The notes under the pieces: model-generated | Databases searched by the model: none | Told to the model about the DNA's origin: nothing | Seen by the model: only the letters and a program-made list of their open reading frames with translations | Made by a program: the position numbers and the translations under genes | Shown: one piece after another, positions 42,790 through 52,172 of the stretch | How the letters are laid out: each line of letters starts with the position of its first letter | Numbering within the stretch: the stretch's first letter is position 1 | Source of the DNA: CAVONV01 sp963697355 | Lineage (GTDB): Bacteria; Acidobacteriota; Vicinamibacteria; Marinacidobacterales; DATDRI01 | Direction of reading: 5' to 3' | Assembly: GCA_963697355.1 (NCBI GenBank) | Contig: CAVONV010000007.1 | Coordinates: 168,803-232,802, forward strand | Length of the DNA stretch: 64,000 nucleotides

Positions 42790-44052
42790 ATGAGTATCTT
42801 AATCACGAATTCTCGCATCTTCGATGGTGAGTCGCCCACCCTGATTGAGGGCATGAGCGTACTCATCGAAGACAATAAAATCAGCCGCATTGAGCCCAAT
42901 ATTCCAGCCCCAGCCGGGGCAACCACCCTGGATGCGGGTGGCAAGACCCTCATCCCCGGCCTGATCGACGTCCACTGGCATTCCATGTTCAATTTCTGTA
43001 CTGTCAGCCAGGCGTTGAGTTATGACTTCGGCTATCTCACGCTGCAAGCGGCCAAGGCTGCCGGTGACACCCTCATGCGCGGTTTCACCTCCGTGCGAGA
43101 TACGGGCGGTAATGTTTTCCCGATCGCCAAGGCCGCCAATGAAGGGCTGATCGACGGTCCACGGGTCTATCCCTGCGGCAGTTTCATTACTCAAACCTCA
43201 GGACACGCAGATTTCCGGGGCCCCAACGACGTCCCTGAGAACGAGGGCACGCCTCTGGACTATTTGGGGAGAACCGGTCACGTACTCATTGCTGACGGTG
43301 TGCCCCAGGCCATCAAGCGAACCCGAGAGGTACTACGCATGGGGGCCACCCAGATCAAGATCATGGCCGGCGGGGGCGTGACCTCCCTGTACGACCACCT
43401 CGATGTCTCCGAGTACACCTTCGAGGAGATTAAAGCCATCGTCGATGTCGCCCATACCTGGAATACCTACGTTGCCGCCCATATTTTTACCGATCATGCG
43501 ATTCAGACTGCGGTTAAGGCCGGGATCAAGTCAGTCGAACACGGCAACTTAATCCAGCAAAAGGAAACGCTGCAAATGATGAAGGACAATGACGTCTGGC
43601 TGAGTGCGCAGCCCATTCTGAATGATGAGGACGCGCTGAAGTTTGAAGACCCCTACAGCACGCAGAAGTTCATCGCCGTGACCGATGGTACGGACAGGAA
43701 TTACACCCAGGCCAAGGAGATGGGAGTGAAAATTGCCTTCGGTACCGACTGCCTGTTTGATCCGGCTTCGGCCAAGACACAGGGTAAACTGCTGGCCAAA
43801 CTGAAGCGCTGGTTTACCCCCTACGAAGCCCTGAAGATGGCCACCTCAACCAATGCGGAACTGCTGGCGCTGTGTGGCCCCCGCAATCCTTATCCTGAGG
43901 GGGCGCTGGGGGTGATCCAGGCAGGCGCTTATGCCGACATGATTTTGGTGGATGGCAACCCCCTGGAAAACCTCGACCTGGTCGCCGACGCCGCCAAGCA
44001 CTTCGTGATGATTATGAAGGACGGGGTGATTCACAAGAACACCTTGTCTTGA
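42790..44052 (+). CDS. Metal-dependent amidohydrolase (imidazolonepropionase-like), intact
   Basis: 420 residues from ATG 42790. There is no signal peptide, unlike the homologue at 5253. Motifs in order: NSRIFDGESPTLIEGMSVLI, the metal pair in GLIDVHWHSMF, GFTSVRDTGGNVFP, KIMAGGGVTSLYDHLDVSEY, AAHIFTDHAIQTAVKAGIKS then VEHGNLI, AFGTDCLFDPASA and VDGNPLENLDLV. All expected metal and catalytic residues are present. Family members hydrolyse dipeptides or amides; ochratoxin-degrading amidohydrolases are relatives. It faces the AraC gene and precedes a DUF3299 gene. Confidence 0.92.
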   Translation: MSILITNSRIFDGESPTLIEGMSVLIEDNKISRIEPNIPAPAGATTLDAGGKTLIPGLIDVHWHSMFNFCTVSQALSYDFGYLTLQAAKAAGDTLMRGFTSVRDTGGNVFPIAKAANEGLIDGPRVYPCGSFITQTSGHADFRGPNDVPENEGTPLDYLGRTGHVLIADGVPQAIKRTREVLRMGATQIKIMAGGGVTSLYDHLDVSEYTFEEIKAIVDVAHTWNTYVAAHIFTDHAIQTAVKAGIKSVEHGNLIQQKETLQMMKDNDVWLSAQPILNDEDALKFEDPYSTQKFIAVTDGTDRNYTQAKEMGVKIAFGTDCLFDPASAKTQGKLLAKLKRWFTPYEALKMATSTNAELLALCGPRNPYPEGALGVIQAGAYADMILVDGNPLENLDLVADAAKHFVMIMKDGVIHKNTLS

Positions 44053-44171
44053 ACCACTTGCGTTGAGTGATTGCGGTTTGCCATCGATTGATCTCCCATC
44101 ATTGCGGTTCCAGCGCATACAGATGGGAGCAGAACCGTAGCCATCGTCAGCTGAAACAAACCACTAAGCCC

Positions 44172-44918
44172 ATGTTCCAGATGCCGTCTAATCTCTTAAA
44201 GATCCAGCCAGCGCCAGCCCTGCAGTCTTGGAACGATCTGTCGCCCGAGGGTGAACGTGCGCCATTTGACGACCCCTATGCTCGGCTGTCGCCCGATCAA
44301 TTGCAAAATTTGCGTGATCTCAACCGAATTACCTGGTTACTTGAGACGGGCAAAGCTGAGCCGGAGGGATCGTCTGCCCAGCGAGCCCACCAGCTTCGAC
44401 AAGCCTTTGCCGAAGCCGGTCTAGATGCCGATTGGCTACTGGCCCAACGAGAGGTCATTCGCCAGCAGCGCATTCAACAAAGCTACAACCCCAGGATGGA
44501 TGGGCAATTCATTAAACTGCTCGGTCAGGTATTGCCCGTGGAGTGGACTGAGGAGCGCCAGGTGACGCAGGTTTTGCTAACGCCTTCCCTGCCGAGTTGT
44601 AGCCACATGCCGCCACCGCCGTCTGACCAGGTCGTTCGGGTCAACGCGATTGAACCGATCGACATTGTGGTGGAGGAACGCCAACAAAACTCACCCAACC
44701 TGTGCCTGTGGGTAGAAGGGACCCTGCGCTTTGCCGTCACGAACCATGCCCTCTATCGGGGCGATGGCATCCTGAGGGTCGAAGCCATGTATGAACTTGA
44801 ACCGACTACGATCGTGCCCGCAACGGCCCAGGAAGTGGAGAGGGTGTTTAAGCGCCCTCGCAGGGAGACAGAGGCAATTCTCTGTCCTAATTTGATGGAT
44901 TTGATCGGCGATCGCTAA
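44172..44918 (+). CDS. DUF3299 protein, cyanobacterial version
   Basis: ATG 44172 gives 248 residues; ATG 44181 is possible. No signal peptide is obvious. It has the same two-part plan as the proteins at 34025 and 34859. The helical part is DPYARLSPDQLQNLRDLNRI to GLDADWLLAQREVIRQQR. The DUF3299 core is LLGQVLPVEWTEERQVTQVL and LTPSLPSCSHMPPPPSDQVV. The tail ends LCPNLMDLIGDR. It follows the amidohydrolase by 119 nt, repeating the amidohydrolase-DUF3299 order of the other locus. Confidence 0.85.
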   Translation: MFQMPSNLLKIQPAPALQSWNDLSPEGERAPFDDPYARLSPDQLQNLRDLNRITWLLETGKAEPEGSSAQRAHQLRQAFAEAGLDADWLLAQREVIRQQRIQQSYNPRMDGQFIKLLGQVLPVEWTEERQVTQVLLTPSLPSCSHMPPPPSDQVVRVNAIEPIDIVVEERQQNSPNLCLWVEGTLRFAVTNHALYRGDGILRVEAMYELEPTTIVPATAQEVERVFKRPRRETEAILCPNLMDLIGDR

Positions 44919-44995
44919 GCCACCCAATGCTTAGGGGGATGTAGTGGGGATCACGGGGAACTAGATCCAAACGCGATGAACGGAGTAGGAGTGCA

Positions 44996-45340
44996 ATGAA
45001 CAGGCAACGGCGGCGGCAGATACCTCAGGGGGGCACGTACTCGATTGGGCTTCTCCTGGGGACCCTGGCAACCTGTTTTGTTCCGACCTCTGCGTCCGCG
45101 CAGGATCTGAGCAGCGGGTTCGAGACCCCGAACCGCATCGAGGAACCCCTGGCCGACATCGCAGCGCCTCAGCCGGAAGGCTCTTTAGCAGAGGGAACCC
45201 TGGCCGAAACCGTAGTAGATCAGCAGGAGAACTCGCTTGAAGGGGTTCCGATATCGTATTTTTTCTCTCTCAATGCCCTAGATGACTTGCTCCACCGCTA
45301 TCTGCGCCCGATCTCGACCTCAGGGCTTTTCGATGATTGA
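44996..45340 (+). CDS. Exported protein of unknown function
   Basis: ATG 44996 has GGAGTAGGAG upstream. The 114-residue product has a signal peptide (SIGLLLGTLATCFVPTSASA) and an acidic low-complexity part (EEPLADIAAPQPEGSLAEGT), then YFFSLNALDDLLHRYLRPIS, and ends naturally at TGA. It could be the N-terminal part of an outer-membrane protein cut by the insertion sequence that begins 52 nt later. I do not recognise a family. Confidence 0.5.
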   Translation: MNRQRRRQIPQGGTYSIGLLLGTLATCFVPTSASAQDLSSGFETPNRIEEPLADIAAPQPEGSLAEGTLAETVVDQQENSLEGVPISYFFSLNALDDLLHRYLRPISTSGLFDD

Positions 45341-45391
45341 GGAGTTAAGCCCTAGCAGGCGAATTTAGCACCTTGTTTGACCCAAAAAAAA

Positions 45392-46880
45392 TCCACCTCT
45401 CAAAAATCCGTTGATGGTTCAGGCGTTCTGATATGATTAACGTCAAGTGTGCTATTCCCAAAACAGGTAGGTTCATCGTGGCCAGTATCGAAGTGATTAT
45501 CCGTGACGAGCAGGGTCAGATTTTGTCTCAATCGGTAGATGAAGATGTGCAGCTATCAGACCTGAGTCTTCGGGGTGTCGAGACAGCAGTCGAGACCTGG
45601 CGCCAAAAAGCGTTGCCCGATGTGGCAGCGACATTGTTAGAAGCGGCGCAACAGCGATTCACTGGCGGCGCAAAAAGTAAACTGAATTTGCGTCGTAACG
45701 GTCACCGTCGGGTGATGATCAAGACGTTGCATGGGGCATTCCCGTTTGACCAACAGATGTATCAGATGCAGGGACGCAGCGTTGGATTCATCGAACTGTC
45801 GAACCATCAGGAAGCCGCCTATGTGAGTCGTGGATTACAGGAACTGGTGGCTTACTATAGCAATCGTTTAAGTTATGAAGAACTGCAGGGTTTGATGGTG
45901 CGCATGACTGGGGCAACCGTGCTGAGTCATCAAGGCAGTTGGGACTTAGTGCAACAGAATGTGCAAGTATTGAGTGATCAACGGTCAGAAGAATTTCGAC
46001 CATTAACCGAAACAGAACGCGCATCAGTCAAGATTAGTTTTTCGGATGAGATTGACTTATATAACAAAACATCTGATGAAATCTTGCTGTTTGATGATGG
46101 GATTCTAGTCAAGGCCCAGAAGGAGAAGCGTGAGAAACCGGTTCTAGAGCCCGTTGACAGTGCCCATTGGTGGCTAGTTCTAAGAAAGCCAGAGTCAACG
46201 TTTTAAGCGATGTGGTGCTGCTACAAATCGCCGCGCATCAATTTGAATATGTCTTCCCACCGATTCACCCCGATGGCACCTTTCGGATGGCGCTCGAAGC
46301 GGTGGTGCTGCAACGGATTTACCATCATTATGGTGACCTGGACGAAACCCTTACCGCTGGTGGTGATCAGCGATGGCGCCAGCGTGATTCGCAAACGGCT
46401 GGAGCGGATGTTTGGGGACAGCGTTTGCATCATCCTGGACTGGTATCACTTGAGCCAGAAGATCCGCGACCTGATGTCGATGATTGCCCAGAACAAACTG
46501 GATAAAGCCACCCATATCAAAGCATTACTGCCCTTGTTGTGGCACGGCAAAACCGGCGAGGCAATCACCTACCTGCGCACCCAGATTCATGTCCGTAATC
46601 CCACGAAACATCAAGAATTGCTCACCTATCTGGAGAAGCATCAAGCTGAAATCATTGATTATGACCGGCGTCAGCAAGCGGGCAAGTCGATTGGCAGTGG
46701 GCGCATGGAAAAGGCCGTCGACCAAGTGATTGGTCACCGACAGAAGCGCAAGGGCATGAGTTGGAGACCCGCAGGTAGCCGTGCCTTGGCATTGCTCAAA
46801 GTCCTGGAACTGAATGGCGAATGGGATGATTTCTGGTTCCCCAGTACGACGAATGAGTCAACGGATTTTTGAGAGGTGGA
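45392..46880 (+). mobile_element. ISKra4-family insertion sequence, complete ends
   Basis: The ends at 45392-45414 and 46858-46880 are perfect 23-bp inverted repeats (outer part TCCACCTCTCAAAAATCC). The element is 1489 bp and lies in A-rich flanks (runs of A on both sides, a possible target duplication). Its only gene is the disrupted transposase. A second, truncated copy starts at 58110. Confidence 0.9.
45433..46872 (+). pseudogene. ISKra4-family transposase, frameshifted
   Basis: The first frame (45433-46206) reads EVIIRDEQGQILSQSV, GRSVGFIELSNHQEA and KTSDEILLFDDGILVKAQ, then goes off at EPVDSAHWW. The second frame resumes KARVNVLSDVVLLQIA and QFEYVFPPIHPDGTFRMALE. After another shift near 46340 it has LVVISDGASVIRKRLERMFG, IILDWYHLSQKIRD and GSGRMEKAVDQVIGHRQKRK with the catalytic Glu. 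Comparison with the copy at 58491 shows that the shifts are lesions. No active enzyme is expected without repair. Confidence 0.85.
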
Positions 46881-46902
46881 AAAAAATTGCGTAAATAACA
46901 CC

Positions 46903-48113
46903 ATGACTCAGCCCTCAAATTCCATCCTCCGTTTATTGATGCAGTCTCAGACAGGCTTCTCTACTTATCTCTGGCCAGGCAGCTTGACACTGTTGATAAC
47001 TAGCCTTGTTAGTTTACCGACGACTGTAGCGGCTGAAGCAATCGACCCAGCCCCTGGTTCTGTTAGTCGATCTGGTTCCATGGTGGGAAAAAGGTCATTT
47101 CTAAGGATGTTGAACTAGAAACGCCGATTGCGAATATCACTGACGCAGAAGGCGCGATTGCCGGAGACATTGACCACACGCCAACAGTCTCTAATGCTCC
47201 TGAGCTGGAAGCTGTAAGTACTTCAGCCATGGATTTGCTGCTCATCCCAAGTACTGTCGAAGTCACCAATCAGGAGACCGCTTCAGCTCAGCCTGCGATA
47301 TCTTCTGCCACAGCAAATAACGAATCGGTTGCCACAGAAAATGAGCTAATTGCTCAAGCAGACTATGAAAGTTCTGAGGCTTCTTTAGATCAATCAGACT
47401 TAGCCAAAAAATCCCAAAACCCCATCGCCAGCCTGATTTCCGTACCGTTTCAAAATAATACGAACTTTGGGGTGGGCGACTTTAACCGCACCAGCAACAT
47501 CCTCAATGTGCAGCCGGTCATCCCCACCCCCCTGAGCGACAGCCTGACCCTGGTCAACCGCACGATTATTCCCCTTGCCTATCAGCCCGAGCTAGCCCCC
47601 AGCGTGGGGAATGTATTTGGCCTGGGGGACATCAATTACGAGGGCTTTTTCGTGCCCACCTCTTCGGGAAATTTCACCTGGGGAGTCGGGCCTTCCTTCG
47701 TCATTCCCACGGCGACCAATACGGTATTGGGAACTGGGAAGTGGTCCATCGGGCCAACGGCTGTCGGGTTGCTGACCGAAGGCCCGATGGTCGCAGGGGC
47801 CCTGGTGAGCCAGATCTGGTCTTTTGCGGGGGATGGCAATAGGCAGGATGTCAGCCTGTTCTCGATACAGCCCTTTTTTAACTACAACTTTGACGCGGGC
47901 TGGTATTTCACCACCAGCCCTACCATTACCGCTAACTGGAATGGGGACGGTGAGAAATGGACTGTGCCAATTGGGGGTGGCGTTGGACGAGTTTTCAATA
48001 TTGGTAGCCAACCTGTGAATATGTCTTTACGGGTAGCTTGGAACGTCATCAAACCAGAAGGTGTAGCCGATTGGACTTTGCAGTTTTCAATGACTTTACT
48101 ATTCCCTGATTAG
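46903..48113 (+). pseudogene. Outer-membrane transporter-like protein ('neuromedin U' family), one-base frameshift
   Basis: ATG 46903 begins a signal peptide (YLWPGSLTLLITSLVSLPTT). The frame breaks at the A5 run near 47091; one more A would give GKKVISKDVELETP, continuous with the long frame to 48113. The mature part has a low-complexity acidic linker, then ASLISVPFQNNTNFGVGDFN, SNILNVQPVIPTPLSDSL and INYEGFFVPTSSGNFTWGVG, then FVIPTATNTVLGTGKWSIGP. It is homologous to the protein at 16267. From 47229 a truncated product without signal peptide could be made. The first part starts 22 nt after the insertion sequence. Confidence 0.8.
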
Positions 48114-48123
48114 GTCGCGTCCC

Positions 48124-48480
48124 ATGTACCTCAGGACTATTTTGGCTAGCTATCACCATTTCAAAGGCGCGATCGCTGATGGCAACCCCAATATCATTCA
48201 AGGCTCCGTCGTCACTGGCATTGGCGGCAAAGGGCTGTTTGCCAACCGGCCCAACGATCGCTTTGGCCTCGGTATTTTCTACTGGAACTTTAGTAATGAT
48301 CTACAGAATGCAGTAAGACCGGTCGCCAACTTCGGTAACGAGTATGGCATAGAAGCCTACTACAGCTATGCCGTCACTCCCTGGTTTCACCTCACCGGTG
48401 ATGTGCAATACGTCAGCCCAGCCAATCAATCTTTTAGCGATGCCTTATTTCTTGGGCTGCGAGCAGGAATTCGCTTTTGA
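48124..48480 (+). pseudogene. OprB-family porin, C-terminal end
   Basis: The 118-codon frame reads NIIQGSVVTGIGGKGLFANR, FGLGIFYWNFSNDLQNAV and YGIEAYYSYAVTPWFHLTGD, and ends FLGLRAGIRF with a terminal Phe. This is the last quarter of a carbohydrate porin; the remaining 350 or so residues are missing. A HIP1 octamer lies at 48169. Confidence 0.75.
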
Positions 48481-48497
48481 CAATTTGGGAGAGTTTC

Positions 48498-48601
48498 GAG
48501 AGTCGAACCGCTGGAAAATCTCGATCTGGTGACCGACGCCGAGCAAAACTTCGTGATGATTATGCAAAGATGGCACAGTCTATAAGAATACGTTGTCTTG
48601 A
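48498..48601 (+). pseudogene. Amidohydrolase C-terminal remnant
   Basis: The frame reads PLENLDLVTDAEQNFVMIM, then after a one-base shift DGTVYKNTLS and TGA. This is the exact end of the amidohydrolase family found at 42790 (MIMKDGVIHKNTLS) and 5253. It is followed by a DUF3299 remnant, repeating the order at 42790-44918. Confidence 0.8.
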
Positions 48602-48629
48602 ACTGGCTGATTTGAACAAGCGATTTACG

Positions 48630-48760
48630 GTGTTGCCCCCACCGAAATCATGCCTGCTAAGGCCCATGAGGTTGCGAGTGGTTCAATCCCCACGCCTTGC
48701 GGCCGAGTCATTTCTCTGCCCTGATCTATTTAGATTTGATCAGCGGCCAGTAAAGCATAG
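48630..48760 (+). pseudogene. DUF3299 C-terminal remnant
   Basis: One frame reads APTEIMPAKAHEV, matching EPTTIVPATAQEV of the protein at 44172. Another frame then reads AAESFLCPDLFRFDQRPV, matching TEAILCPNLMDLIGDR. At least one frameshift lies between them. It is short but both pieces are in the right order and spacing. Confidence 0.55.
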
Positions 48761-48783
48761 GATCACGGTTTGGGAGGTATGGA

Positions 48784-50010
48784 ATGGGAATGACCGATGA
48801 AGAATTTGAGCAGGCTTGCCAGTTCATTATCGAACTCGGTACCCTGGGTCATCGTTGTGGGTTAGGCTCCTCCTACCTGGAATCGAGTCTGTCTCGGTTT
48901 ACAGAAAGCCTAGGTTTTTCGGGGCACGTGCTGGCGACGCCAAAATGGCTAAACTTCATTTTTTGGCGACCCGGCGATCGACAGCAGCAACGCTATTTTG
49001 TGCCTTTGCCAGCGGTCAACTATAATCTGGCCAAACTCGCCAGTACCGGCCAACTGCTACACCAGTTCCGACAGGGAAAGCTGACGACTGCCGAGAGCCT
49101 CGCCCGACTGCAACAGATCGAGCAGCAGGCTCCGCCCTATGGCAACACCATGGTCGGCCTGGGGTATCTGCTGGCGGGCGTGGGGTTTGCGGTGCTACTA
49201 TCCGCTGCTTGGCGGGATGTGGCCTTATCTGGACTGCTCAGCCTGGTAGTTTATGGACTGGTATTGCAGGCGGGTCGATGGGCCTGGTTAGCCAGTCGTC
49301 TGGAATTAATCTCGGCCCTGGTCGCCGGGATTCTCGCCTATGGCCTGGCCCTGCTGGTATTCCCTGGTAGCAATGCCTTTCTCGTCACGTTGTGCGCGGT
49401 GATTATTTTTATTCCGGGGTTGGCCCTGGCCCTAGGGGTGGGGGAAATTATCGCTAAGAGCGTTCTTTCCGGCACCAGCCGCTTGATTGATGGCATTGTC
49501 ATTACCCTCAAGCTCTATCTGGGAGCGGCGATGGGAGCCGCGATCGTCAATGCCATTCATCCGGTACCCGCAGCCGTCACTGCCCCCGCGATGTCGGCTG
49601 GCGTGCAGTGGCTCAGCGTCTTGATCTTGATCTTTGGCATCGGGCTAGTGTTTCAGGTGCGTCCCCGTGATTTAGGCTGGTCGGTTTTAGCGGGGGCCCT
49701 GGCCTATGGCGGCACAAAACTGGGAGGGCAATGGGGTCCCTGGCAGGGGTCCTTCCTTGGGGCCTTATTTCTAGGATGTTATGCCTATCTGTTTGCCTGG
49801 GCACGGCAGGTGCCAACAGCAGTGGTCTGGTTGCCCGGTATTATGATTCTGGTGCCGGGGGCAGCGGCTTACCTAGGGCTCAACACCCTCGAAACCAGTG
49901 GTGTCGCCAATGGGCTGGCCGCCTTCGCCGGGGTAATGGTGCAGCTGGGGGCGATCGTCGGTGGTATCGTCACCGCCTCTGCCATCATGCCGCAGGCCAT
50001 CCGAATCTAG
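48784..50010 (+). CDS. Threonine/serine exporter family protein (ThrE-like)
   Basis: The 408-residue product starts at ATG 48784 (GGGAGG 8 nt upstream). A soluble N-terminal part (ELGTLGHRCGLGSSYLESSL) comes first. It is followed by about ten hydrophobic helices, including FLVTLCAVIIFIPGLALALG, GIVITLKLYLGAAMGAAIVN and VVWLPGIMILVPGAAAYLGL. The PG..L....G motif occurs twice, as expected for the fused ThrE halves. Family members export threonine and serine. Beside amidohydrolases that could free amino acids, an export role is reasonable but unproven. Confidence 0.85.
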   Translation: MGMTDEEFEQACQFIIELGTLGHRCGLGSSYLESSLSRFTESLGFSGHVLATPKWLNFIFWRPGDRQQQRYFVPLPAVNYNLAKLASTGQLLHQFRQGKLTTAESLARLQQIEQQAPPYGNTMVGLGYLLAGVGFAVLLSAAWRDVALSGLLSLVVYGLVLQAGRWAWLASRLELISALVAGILAYGLALLVFPGSNAFLVTLCAVIIFIPGLALALGVGEIIAKSVLSGTSRLIDGIVITLKLYLGAAMGAAIVNAIHPVPAAVTAPAMSAGVQWLSVLILIFGIGLVFQVRPRDLGWSVLAGALAYGGTKLGGQWGPWQGSFLGALFLGCYAYLFAWARQVPTAVVWLPGIMILVPGAAAYLGLNTLETSGVANGLAAFAGVMVQLGAIVGGIVTASAIMPQAIRI

Positions 50011-50043
50011 AGTGCAAGCATAGTAAATATGGAGTCTCAGGCT

Positions 50044-50658
50044 ATGGACAATACCTCTTTCATCTTGACGATTTTCTTTTTGTTGTTAGGGCCGATCAAG
50101 TTAATTTTTCCCTTTGCCGCGGCGACCCAAAAATGCGATCGCCGCTTCAAACGCCAGGTCGCCCTTCAAGCCACGTTAATCGCTACGCTCATCGTGGTGC
50201 TGATCGCACTGGTAGGGGGCAGCCTATTACTGAGATACCGCATTACCTACGACTCCTTGCGCCTGGCCGGGGGCTTGGTGTTACTGCTGTCAGCACTGAA
50301 TAGCATCTTCACTAAACCGCAACCGAGGGAAACCCCAACCACCCAGCCAACGGTCAGGCAACTGGCCATTTCCATGGCCACGCCTGTGATTGTCACGCCC
50401 GTCGGTGTCGCCGCCATCTTGATCTTTATGATGGCCTCGCCTGAGTACCCAGGGATCGGCGTGGTTGTTTACCAGTCTTTATTGATCATCATGGTACTGG
50501 ACTATTTAGTCATGTTCTTTATTGACAACATTACCAAAGTGCCAGGGCTCGCTTCTGTTCTGCAAGTGGTTGGCTCGGTGTTGGTATTTGTTCAGGTAGC
50601 GCTAGGCGTTGAGACGATGATCGGAGCGCTTCAGGGTTTGAAGTTAATTCCTGGCTAA
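50044..50658 (+). CDS. MarC-family integral membrane protein
   Basis: 204 residues from ATG 50044 (ATG 50029 is possible). Helices: FILTIFFLLLGPIKLIFPFA, LQATLIATLIVVLIALVGG, LRLAGGLVLLLSALNSIF and the family loop SMATPVIVTPVGVAAILIFM. It starts 33 nt after ThrE and is probably co-transcribed. The role is unknown; the fold is that of LysE-like exporters. Other MarC genes here are at 24198 (intact) and 54033 (remnant). Confidence 0.82.
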   Translation: MDNTSFILTIFFLLLGPIKLIFPFAAATQKCDRRFKRQVALQATLIATLIVVLIALVGGSLLLRYRITYDSLRLAGGLVLLLSALNSIFTKPQPRETPTTQPTVRQLAISMATPVIVTPVGVAAILIFMMASPEYPGIGVVVYQSLLIIMVLDYLVMFFIDNITKVPGLASVLQVVGSVLVFVQVALGVETMIGALQGLKLIPG

Positions 50659-50819
50659 CCTGCGTTCTCAAAATAACTGATGCGAGTACGCTACTCATAA
50701 CACTGTCTGTCTGGAATACCAGTGAGACATTAAAGGTAACCCACATTCCGTCCTTTGAATTGTCACACAGGAAATAATGCCCGATGATGCAATGGACCAT
50801 TGAGAGAGTCGGACCATCA

Positions 50820-51229
50820 ACAATCATCTCACCATCAAAAACCTGGACCATTTGGGCATTGTCGCAGGCATCGTCGATGAACTGGGCTTGGTCGAAGTGA
50901 TCAATCAGCATGTTGGCGAAGATCCGCGCGAGGTGGTCAGCGCCGGGGTGGTCGTCAAAGCAATGATCTTAAACGGGTTAGGGTTTGCCTCAGCGCCACT
51001 GTAGCTGTTTGAGCAATTTTTTGCCGGCAAACCGACGGAGCATTCACTCGGAACCGGTATCTTGCCGCAGCATCTCAATGATGATCGCTTGGGCCGAGTG
51101 CTTGATGCACTCTATGTCTGTGGCATTACGGCCCGGTTTCTGGCCATTCGTTGGGAAGCGGTACAACGGTTTGATATTGAGTGTCATCGAGCGCAGTTGG
51201 ATGCCACCTCCATGAGTGTTGCGGGGTAA
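50820..51229 (+). pseudogene. IS1634-type transposase, N-terminal remnant
   Basis: The frame reads TIKNLDHLGIVAGIVDELGL, EDPREVVSAGVVVKAMILNG, an in-frame TAG at 51001-51003, then LFEQFFAGKPTEHSLGTGIL and HLNDDRLGRVLDALY. This is the DUF4277-like start of IS1634 transposases. It ends at SMSVAG, before the catalytic core. The flank 51236-51433 has no gene. Confidence 0.8.
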
Positions 51230-51433
51230 CTACTCATACCAAAACTCCTAGAAAATGATACAGATAAATTTCACTCCAATTGCTTCTGTATAAGACTTTT
51301 GGCGAGCCGATCTGTACCTATTTCAAAACGATTTGGTATCAGCCTTAAAATATAAAGTTGATTTTCCAGGAATCGGGTCATTGTTCGTTAACGTTTGAAG
51401 CAATCTATTGGCATCAGCGAGGCGATTAGATTT

Positions 51434-51986
51434 GAAGTCCCAAGCACCGCTCAAAATCAGTCGGGATGAAATCCGCGCCGTCTACGCCCAAGGCGAAGCG
51501 GCAGTGATTGAATTGGTGGAAAGCTTGGTGGAACGGATTAATCGGCTGGAAGCGCGGGTGGAAGCCTAAGGCTTCCACCCGCCTTAGCCGAATTAACCTA
51601 GCAATATGCAGACATTCTCCAGCGTGGTTTCAAGGCAAATCCTCCTGAAGCCATCCCGGCAAATCAAGTCAAAGCGCGCGGTCGGACTAAACAAAGTCCG
51701 GCCAAGAATTTACTCGACCGGCTCAAATCCCAACAGGAGGCCTGTCTTACGGTTTATCCATAATTTTGCCGTACCGTTTGACAACAATCAGGCGGAGCGC
51801 GATTTGCGCATGATGAAACTTAAACAGAAAATATCCGGTTGTTTTCGCGCTGAAGCTGGTGCCCAGATGTTCTGCCGTGTTCGCGGCCATATCTCAACTT
51901 TGAGGAAACAGGGTTGTCATGTTTTGGATGCACTCGTTCAACTTTTTATCGGTGATCCCATTTCTCCTATTCCTCAGGCTGAGTAG
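51434..51986 (+). mobile_element. IS66-type transposase remnant (both ends, middle deleted)
   Basis: 51434-51568 encodes the start (LKISRDEIRAVYAQGEAAVI, ELVESLVERINRLEARVEA). 51610-51986 encodes the end (FIHNFAVPFDNNQAERDLRM, KLKQKISGCFRAEAGAQMF, STLRKQGCHVLDALVQLF). About 300 residues with the first two catalytic acids are gone. The end part also has a frame disturbance near 51660-51760. Confidence 0.85.
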
Positions 51987-52172
51987 TTACAATCTTTTAA
52001 TCAATGGCTGGAGTATCGCTACTCAAATCCCCTACTGTCATCCACCATGATGGTGGATGATGCATTGTTTGAATGCCTATAGGCTTTTAAGACTATTGAT
52101 TCAGTGGTTTCGCCATTGCGATCGGAAAACCCAATAGCACCGTCGGTTCTGATACTAACTAGGTTGAATGAC

